NCBI GenBank assembly: GCA_032871835.1
Contig: CM065297.1
Location: forward strand, 31,257,598 to 31,321,597
Length of the DNA: 64,000 nucleotides
Direction of reading: 5' to 3'
Source of the DNA: Dipteronia dyeriana
Lineage: Eukaryota > Streptophyta > Magnoliopsida > Sapindales > Sapindaceae
Position 1 is the stretch's first letter. Each line of letters starts with the position of its first letter. The notes beneath the pieces are model-generated. The model made no database searches. It was not told where the DNA came from and worked only from the letters and a program-made list of their open reading frames with translations. This document shows, in pieces, positions 57,628-64,000 of this stretch. A program made the position numbers and the translations under genes.

Positions 57628-58105
57628 ATGGATACCAAATTCCGTAACGATGTTTATAAAACTCTGGCCCGCATGAGTCTAGGCCCGCATGAGTCTAGGC
57701 TCAACCAAATCCATAATACCCTCCAAACCATTTTGAATGAACTTCAATCTCTATGTGTCTTCCACAAAGAGACTTCATTTCAGAAAATCACCACCACCCA
57801 TACCTCTCCAACCAGAACCACTATTCCCAACCCCATTTTCGACCAAAACCACAACTTCATAAACCCATTAGTTGAACAAAGTGTAAGAAACCAGTTACCT
57901 AAGACAAAAATTTCAAAGTTCATCCGATCCAAGCCGATTTTTCTATGCTACCAGTGACCGCTTGTCAGGTTGTTAGGGGAGTTCAAAGGCCTATAGACAA
58001 AAATTCTGGTCAAATGGGTAGGCACACCTATAGAAGATGCCACTTGGAAGAACAGTTGGTAGATCTCCTGAACCTTTCCGAGTTTTATCCTTACGGACAA
58101 GAATA
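57628..58105 (+). pseudogene. Gag start fused to integrase chromodomain end, within the TRIM
   Basis: ATG 57628 opens a 109-codon frame: MDTKFRNDVYKTLARM and HESRLNQIHNTLQTILNELQ resemble the N-terminus of chromovirus gypsy Gag. It ends at 57957. Shortly after, 57994-58050 reads KILVKWVGTPIEDATW, the hallmark of the chromodomain at the C-terminus of chromovirus integrase, in another frame. Everything between (protease, RT, RNase H, integrase core) is absent. The TRIM is therefore a deletion derivative of a chromovirus. Confidence 0.75.
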
Positions 58106-58122
58106 GTCCAAGCGGGGTGGAA

Positions 58123-58521
58123 TGATATGTGCACTTATTATGTGAATTGTTTAGCACATATTTGTATGAGAGGTGGCATGAGTCAGAGTAGGAAGTGAAG
58201 ACTTAGTCAGAATTGTTGAAGTTAGTTGAGTTAATAAATTAGTTAGTTGTTGTCATTGTTGGATTGTGTAGGATGTGTTGTTTATCTTTAGCGATCATCA
58301 TGCCATTTAGTTTTTGTTTTCTAGTTAAGGAGTTGCTTGTTTAACATTCATATTTTTTAGTGGGATAGTTGGTTAGTTGATCTTGTAGACCTATAAATGG
58401 TCAAGTTTTCATTGAATGAAGGTAGCGAATTATTATACAAAAACTTCTCAACTGCTTCTCAAATTCCTCTCTTACTGATGTTCTTCTACTTTTTTATTTC
58501 TTTTCTAAATTAAACACATCA
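58123..58521 (+). repeat. 3' LTR of the TRIM
   Basis: 399 bp, the diverged direct copy of 57206-57604, followed by CTGGG and then the rest of the transporter exon. Confidence 0.93.
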
Positions 58522-59237
58522 CTGGGCCAGCTAGTTGCTTTTACAGTTGTGCTGACCTGCTTCGCTTCTTCTCTAATTGCACATCTTGGAATGATTTAGA
58601 TTTCATGGTTTTTGTTCTGCTTCAGTTTTTATTTCTGGTATTTAACACATTTGTTTCTCGTTATGGTGTGTTCGATGTTCCTAAATTGCTATATATGCGT
58701 CAAAGATTATGGATAATGTTCCATCTTTTCGCTTATGAGATGCACAAATTGAAACTATTGAATGATATAGTTTTTACTGTTTGTGGAAAATGTGGAACAA
58801 AAAGAATGAATTAGGCAAAATTTCAATTGTTTAATTCAGTTGATATATCATTGTAATAAGGATGAAGTATGGCATAGCATTCAAATTTAAGTTGGATCTC
58901 TTTTTTGTTTGTTTGTATTTGAGCTGGTTTCTATATATTTTATATGGTCTGCAGGTTGCTTGGTATTGGTATCTAATCTTTGGCTTTGTTGATGTTTAAG
59001 CGAATTTTCTTTGTATGCAACTGGCTAATAATGCATTCACACACACAGGAGCGGTGGAGCACAAACATACAAGCACTAATATGGGTAGCGAGGTAGCGCC
59101 TTAATGTTTGCAATGTGTTTTAGACATGATAGACCAAATGCCTCTGTTTTGAAGATTGATTTTCTAGTAGAACATAAAAGCTTTTTTTGCATGATGTCAG
59201 ATTTCAGACTGCAAACCTTATGCAGTTTGAAATGATT

Positions 59238-59650
59238 TGGGATGAATTAATCATTGGGGCAATAGTGTGCTGAAGTATAATAATTCCATTGGATAACCTC
59301 AAACTTATACACTATGTGGTTCAAAGGTTTGTACCTATATGTACCAAATATATATATACGAAAGTTTTCACATAAGTACATACCGATGAAATTATATAAG
59401 GACATTGAATACGGATCACTTATTTTACATACTTTGACTTGGGATGAATTTATCATTGGGGCAATAGTGTGCTGAAGTATAATAATTCCATTGGGTAACC
59501 TCAAACTTATACGCTATGTGGTTCAAAGGTTTGTACATATATGTACCAAATATATATATACGAAAATTTTCACATAAGTACGTACCGATGGAATTATATA
59601 AAGACATTGAATGAGGATCACTTATTTTACATACTTTGACTTGATATGTA
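59238..59650 (+). repeat. Tandem duplication, unit of about 205 bp, in a pseudogene intron
   Basis: The block beginning GGGATGAATTAATCATTGGGG near 59238 repeats from about 59443 as GGGATGAATTTATCATTGGGG, with few differences over its length. Each copy includes CAATAGTGTGCTGAAG, GTTCAAAGGTTTGTAC and a short (TA) run. Confidence 0.92.
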
Positions 59651-59734
59651 TACATTTATTAAAACTCTTTTCTAAATGAGTGACTCACAATCAATGTCCT
59701 TATATAATTTTATCTGTTCGCACCGATAGAAAAA

Positions 59735-59773
<39 letters not shown>
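59735..59773. repeat. (TA)n microsatellite
   Basis: About 38 bases of pure TATATA. Shortly upstream, CCTTATATAATTTTATCTG (59698 on) is inverse to AATTATATAAGGACATTGA of the 205-bp unit (near 59391). Confidence 0.92.
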
Positions 59774-59776
<3 letters not shown>

Positions 59777-60994
59777 GATAGACAAATTGAGCACAATATG
59801 TAAATTGAGTGCAAAACTTCATACATTATCAAAAAATTTGAGAACTTTGTTGTAATTTATGTCCTAAGAATAGGAACATTAATCTGCATGTGGAACAACC
59901 CTCGAGTTTAATTTAGGCGCATGGAGGATGAATTATTGTCATTTTACAGTCATTGATCTTATCGTTTCTCAAATGTCTTAATGCCCTGATGGTTGACCGC
60001 AGCCTGTAAAGCCTTCCAGTTAACAACTGACTAGTGTGACGCAGCTGAACTCTAGAGAATAGCATGGGCCATAATTCTTACATGGTTCTTCCTTGGCACT
60101 CGATATTCCCTATGGCAGTTATTTGGTTCAGCCCTATGCGTGGCGGGACTTGGTTTAGTGCTGCTTTCTGATTCTGTGGCCGATAGTGGAGGTTTGATTT
60201 TGTTTTTCCACCTTAGACAACTAACCTATACATTTTCCAAATAGCTGTACTATACATCAACTTAAATGTATTTTTATGAGTATTTTCTAATTGATATAGA
60301 GTAGACAGAAGTATGTTTCTGGTTAGGGAGCTAAAAGTACATGTTCCTATAAATAAAATATTATGTACTTTGAGAAATATTAAAAAAGAACTACCCCTCT
60401 GCATAATGAGGTACTATTTCTATTAGTAGTTTTACATTCATTAATAGCATTGTATTATCATCATCATCCATCTTTCAGATAGTTCAAGACCTCTCCTAGG
60501 TGATATGCTTTCATCCTTTCGACGCTTTTCTTTGTCATGAGTAATGTTGATGGTTAGTAAATCCAAAAATTTCACTGTATGACTGTATCTATCCTTTTGA
60601 AGATATCAATTCTATTATATGTCGCTTGTTGGCGAGACAATAGACTTTTAGGGCTATCACTTGAGGTTTAATTTCTCTTTCATTAAATTTGTTCAATTCA
60701 GTTAACTGTGTTAATTTTTATGTGGATTAATTGCCAAAACCTTATTCTAAATTCTTGCTGGTTTACTGCAGAAATTTCTTGTAAAGAATAGAGATCGTGT
60801 TGCAGTGGTCTGCATGATTGGTGTTTATGGATTCTTAGTGAGTGTGGTTTAGCTGTATCCTTTTGGACCTGTTCAATGGATATTGTGATTATTCATGTAT
60901 GTTAAAGAATAAGCTTACTTTCATTCCCTAACTTCTCTTTAGATCTTTACCGGAGCATAAGAGTGTAAAATCAATCAAATGGTCCTCAGATATT

Positions 60995-61242
60995 GTGAGT
61001 AACCTAGTCTAGTAAAGTGCTTGAATTTGCATGCATAGCATTTATCTCCGCTTGCTCTGTTATACAACCTTTCTTCTGTTGCATATTATCTTTTCAAAGG
61101 GAAGGATGGACTAAAGGTTCCATCTAAATATATAGGAACAAATAAAGAGACAATTTTAAATTTTTCATTGAGAAAAAGTAGCCTTTATTCTGTAGTAGAA
61201 GTATAAATCATCCTTTTCAAGAAAGATTTATGAAACTATATA
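60995..61242. other. Intron-like sequence between the last recognised transporter exon and element T2
   Basis: It begins with GTGAGTAACC, a donor-like sequence after exon 7. No following exon could be recognised before the T2 terminus. Confidence 0.4.
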
Positions 61243-61499
61243 GGGAGAACTTTAAAAGTAACCAAAAATTTAGTGTGTTTATTGTTTTTACCCAAGATTA
61301 GTAAATGTATTGTTTTTGCCAATCTTTCCACATTTGGGACAAAATTGCCCTTCAGTGATAATGAGTTAAAAAACAAAAAGTAAATTGAAAAAGAATTAGT
61401 ACAGAATTGAAATAAATAAACAAATACAAAACACAATTCCCAAAATCAAGAGCTGAGAGAGACTTGCAAGAGCTCTGATACAAAACCGACAAGTTAAGA

Positions 61500-61740
61500 G
61501 AGACCACACCGGATGACGACCAACACCGTGACTCGACGACGACGAGGAGGCGACCCGGACATGCAGACAACGACGAAGGCTATGAGAGAGACCAGGGCCG
61601 ACGATGAAACGCGAAAGATGAGTGGCGACGAGAACCGACGACTTCACGAAACCTTCTCTGCCACCGACGACCACCACGAGGAGCCACCGACGACGACATG
61701 GAGATGGAGACGACGATGTCCAGTCACCAACGGTAAGCAC
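61500..61740 (+). promoter_or_regulatory. Leader-like first exon of element T2
   Basis: An open frame of 99 codons from 61513 is rich in T, R, D and E by composition. CAACGGTAAGCACC near 61729-61742 contains a good donor site (G|GTAAGC). Position and make-up correspond to 36300-36545 of T1. No protein domain is recognised. Confidence 0.4.
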
Positions 61741-62289
61741 CTCCTCTTGACAATTGATTTCGAAATTGATTTTCATTTAAATATTATCAAATTGATTTTG
61801 TTAAGTTGTTAACAAATCGATTTTGTTAACTTGTAATAGATTTCGACCAACTGTGACGACGGTCTGACTCCAGTCACTGGCGTCTTCGATTTCAGTCACC
61901 GATGGTTTGCACTTTATCTTTATATTTGATTTTAGGGTTTTAATTTGTTTGTATTTTTTGTTGTATTTATGGATTTGAGTAAAAAAAAGTGATTTTGATT
62001 TCGAAATTGATTTTGTTCAGTTGTGATAGATTTCAAAATTGTGTAACTCATTTTTGGCTTCCTTCAAAATTCAATCTAATGTGGAGAATGGGGAGGACGA
62101 ACTTTTCTGTGTTTTTAAAATCTGCAACTAATTCATCTGAAACCCAAACCAAGTTTACTGTTTAGGAAATGATAAATATGTTCATAAACAGTGATTTTGA
62201 TTCAGTTGGGCAAATAATTGTTTTCATGTTGTCATTTTATCCTTTTGCTCTGTATTAATTCATTATTATTACTTTAAGTTGGGCAATAA

Positions 62290-62660
62290 TTGTTTTCATG
62301 TTGTTTGTGTTTGGTTCTTCTCTGTTCATTTTCTTTCTTTTTGTTCTGTGTGGTTGTTGTCTGCTTTGCTGTTTCTTTCAGCATTGTGGTATGTCGTTGG
62401 GTCTCTTTGTTTTGCTGCTGCTTAGGTTGCTGCTGTCTTGGAGGTGTGTTATGTTTTTTTGGGTTTTCAGGGTTCCAGTTCTCTTTTGGCTCTAGTTGTG
62501 GTTCTTTTCTTCGCTTCTGTTTCTGTTTTTCCAGCTGTTTAGCTGTTTTTCTGCTATTTTTTGTTCTGTTTGTTGGGCGTTTGTTGTGGCCTTTGTTTTC
62601 CTTTGGGTTTTTGCCTTTGGTTGTTAATAAAGCTTTGCCTTTTCAAAAAAAAAAAAAAAG
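62290..62660 (+). mobile_element. LINE-like 3' end with poly(A), inside T2
   Basis: A T/G-rich tract ends TTTGCCTTTGGTTGTTAATAAAGCTTTGCC followed by an A15 run at 62645-62659. It has a polyadenylation signal and the wording of plant LINE 3' ends, so it is probably a 5'-truncated retroposed copy. The long T-rich open frames here are compositional. T1 holds a similar tail, in the matching orientation, at 33600-33900. Confidence 0.5.
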
Positions 62661-62934
62661 GGCTTGTATAAGTAGATTGTGGTATATTAACACTACAACC
62701 TCCTTCAGTTATCAACTATTATGTGCATTGGTTTCATCTGAGATGAGAGCATGTGTCCATAAATAGTCATACATTCCTTAGAATCCAGTATAATCATCAA
62801 TCCAAGCATTTTCAATATGCATTCGAAATATTGGGTCAGTACTCTTCAACTTACGTTTCATCATATGTTAGAGAAAATAAAAAAATAGCTTGAAAGTTGA
62901 TTGACACTCACAGCAATGTCTCGAAAGATTGTGT

Positions 62935-63110
62935 GTTGAATTGATGTGAACTGCTATGTGTAATTGTTGTGAACCAGTGTGTTTAATTGGGTATTACCGG
63001 TGTGTTTAATTGGGTATTACCAAGTGTGTTTAATTGGATATGAATGGTGTGTTTAATTGGGTATGAGTGGTGTGTTTAATTTGGTACTTTAAAATGTGTT
63101 TAATACGGAA
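62935..63110 (+). repeat. TGTGTTTAATT minisatellite array, T2
   Basis: Six to eight units with spacers such as GGGTATTACCGG and GGGTATGAGTGG. It is the same motif as in T1, but shorter. Confidence 0.88.
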
Positions 63111-64000
63111 AACTTAGACATTCCCATTGTTGGGATGAATGCAAAATGATGAAGTTTATCTTTGTAGAATGGTTTTGAATTATAATGTGTTATATGTTTA
63201 TGAATTTCATGGGAAAATGTGTTGTATGCTTGATTATTTTTATATGAAACTTCAGGTTCTTCTAAGAGGACCAAAGATTGTATGTGAAGCCTTATGTGCG
63301 ATCGAAGGGAAGACAGTTTGAGAAGGTTAGAGGAAAGGGGAACAATTGAAAATTGTGCTTAATTGTGTGGTCGATTTGCCATTTGTCATTAATGTGATAG
63401 TTTATTCAGGTTTTATTCTCAAATTCATTAATGATTTGCTTGTGATTTTGTGGTGGTTCCATGTTCCAAGTTTTAATTTTGTACAGATATTGAGTGTTCT
63501 GATGTTTATATATTCAATCATTTTATTGTTTCCATGAAATTGAATTGTGAAAAAAACAATATTACTAGTGAATTTAATCTGCCCTCAATTAGATGTTTGC
63601 CAAGAAAATATCGGTGTAAAATTTGAATTAAATCTATAAATTTGAATTACATCTTTACTAACACAAGTAAAGATGAATTTTGTGATTTCTTCACTTTTTA
63701 ACTTATTTATTTGTTTTTTTTTGTTAGTCTTTTTATGGTGATCCCATTTATTCATGTCTCTTGCATAGAAAATGTGTGTTACTGTTGGTTTCTGTTTGTT
63801 CTTATGGGACATGTGAATGATCCTACTGTCGAAACTAATGAGTTAGAAAGAGACCAAATTTCGGGTCAACGCTGTGCAGAAAGTTACATTGCTCTCATTT
63901 TCTCTGTTTTGCCGAGTGATGTTTAGTGTACTAGTTAAGTTACAAAATTCTTACCTGTTACTTCTATATGATCCTGTGAATACATTTATGGATTATTTAA
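63111..64000. other. Right-edge part of element T2, no gene seen
   Basis: Short frames only, of T-rich composition. Nothing recognisable before the window ends. Confidence 0.45.

Larger units (their letters stand above)
57206..58521 (+). mobile_element. Miniature LTR retrotransposon (TRIM), 1316 bp
   Basis: Two 399-bp LTRs (57206-57604 and 58123-58521) start TGATATGTGC and end ACACATCA. CTGGG is duplicated exactly (57201-57205 and 58522-58526). A primer site (57607-57619) and a purine tract AGCGGGGTGGAA (58111-58122) border the 518-bp interior. The LTRs differ at roughly one base in ten, so the insertion is old. It lies inside the first coding exon of the SLC35F-like gene; the duplicated bases are the codons for the L-G of LGQL. 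Confidence 0.95.
57130..60994 (+). pseudogene. SLC35F/DUF914-type transporter pseudogene, split by a TRIM insertion
   Basis: The exons read like plant SLC35F/DUF914 membrane proteins (drug/metabolite transporter superfamily, multi-pass). Exon 1: 57130-57205, ATG then SWREA, a 2-bp GTGTG insertion, then TFKALYLLFL, interrupted by the miniature LTR element and continued at 58527-58588 as GQLVAFTVVLTCFASSLIA. Exon 2, weak: about 58626-58710, YGVFDVPKLLYMRQRLW. Exon 3: 58955-59012, VAWYWYLIFGFVDV, then TAA where Q is expected, then ANFL. Exon 4: 60003-60191, KAFQLTT, stops at 60032 and 60053, then IAWAIILTWFFLGTRYSLWQ and CVAGLGLVLLSDS. Exon 5: 60479-60552, SSRPLLGDM with a one-base shift, then MSNV. 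Exon 6: 60772-60854, KFLVKNRDRVAVVCMIGVYG and a TAG. Exon 7: 60943-60994, SLPEHKSVKSIKWSSDI. Codon phases agree across the 3-4, 4-5 and 6-7 junctions with GT/AG borders. The 3' third is missing from the window. Confidence 0.85.
61243..64000 (+). mobile_element. Large TIR element of family T, copy 2, running off the right edge
   Basis: The terminus GGGAGAACTTTAAAAGTAACC, then TTATTGTTTTTACCCAAGATTAG and GGGACAAAATTGCCCTTC, matches the right end of T1 read on the minus strand. Inside follow a GACGACG-rich leader (61500-61740), the GATTTTGTTAAGTTG motif (61790-61830), a LINE-like tail and a TGTGTTTAATT array. No transposase is recognised up to 64000. Confidence 0.65.

Noticed and set aside
61513..61812. 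99-codon frame as a real first exon of a host gene
   Set aside because: The same kind of segment occurs at the matching place in T1, so it belongs to the element; residues follow GACGAC composition.
62290..62766. 158-codon plus-strand frame rich in C, F, L and V
   Set aside because: The composition follows from the T/G-rich LINE-like tail and the frame runs through the A-run, so it is not a membrane protein gene.

Overview
The window is a stretch of plant nuclear genome, most likely from a dicot. It is AT-rich, gene-poor and dominated by transposable elements. Evidence for a plant is an intact A20/AN1 stress-associated protein gene, plant-type Ty1/copia, Ty3/gypsy Tat-like and L1-type LINE elements (the LINEs carry the plant ORF1 DUF4283/CCHC arrangement and a C-terminal RNase H), and plant splice signals. 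I cannot name the species. There are no prokaryotic features, tRNAs, rRNAs or CRISPR arrays.

Layout. 1-3658: 3' end of a decayed copia element and its probable long LTR. 4583-5094: a gene or transposon-derived fragment. 5100-8229: AT-rich repeats ending in a degenerate tandem array that is split by a complete minus-strand LINE (LINE-A, 8245-13965, 15-bp target-site duplication). 14140-14875: three tandem units of about 310 bp with a plant snRNA-type USE/TATA arrangement. 15143-16273: a probable non-autonomous DNA element with GGGAC arrays. 16805-17302: the only convincingly intact protein gene, an A20/AN1 SAP with a 5'UTR intron and an inverted pair of ACGTGGC boxes upstream. 17960-23320: a heavily decayed Tat-like gypsy element. 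24108-28366: several small inverted-repeat DNA elements. 28678-36794: a large TIR element packed with TGTGTTTAATT minisatellite; its relative begins at 61243 and runs off the right edge. 37622-38530: a second, oppositely oriented copy of the element at 24108.

38715-45320 is a complete copia insertion. It has 531-bp LTRs that differ at only about ten positions by eye, a perfect TCCAT duplication, and an internal deletion that removes protease and most of integrase. Seventy-seven bases further on lies LINE-B (45398-54442, minus strand, 16-bp duplication). Its ORF1 is cut by a solo LTR (49838-53045, CCTTT duplication), which itself holds a TIR element (51333-52378). 54600-57114 is a minus-strand LTR remnant holding a solo copia LTR (55055-56101, ATACA duplication).

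The most informative region is 57130-60994. I recognise there, exon by exon, a dead gene of the plant SLC35F/DUF914 membrane transporter family. Its first coding exon is interrupted by a complete 1.3-kb miniature LTR retrotransposon (399-bp LTRs, initiator-tRNA-Met primer site, CTGGG duplication). Several later codons are nonsense-mutated at positions consistent with C-to-T or G-to-A change. The LTR upstream ends 15 bases before its start codon, and the second large TIR element begins about 250 bases after the last exon I can identify. The window therefore records a transporter gene being dismantled by nested insertions, next to a surviving stress-response gene.
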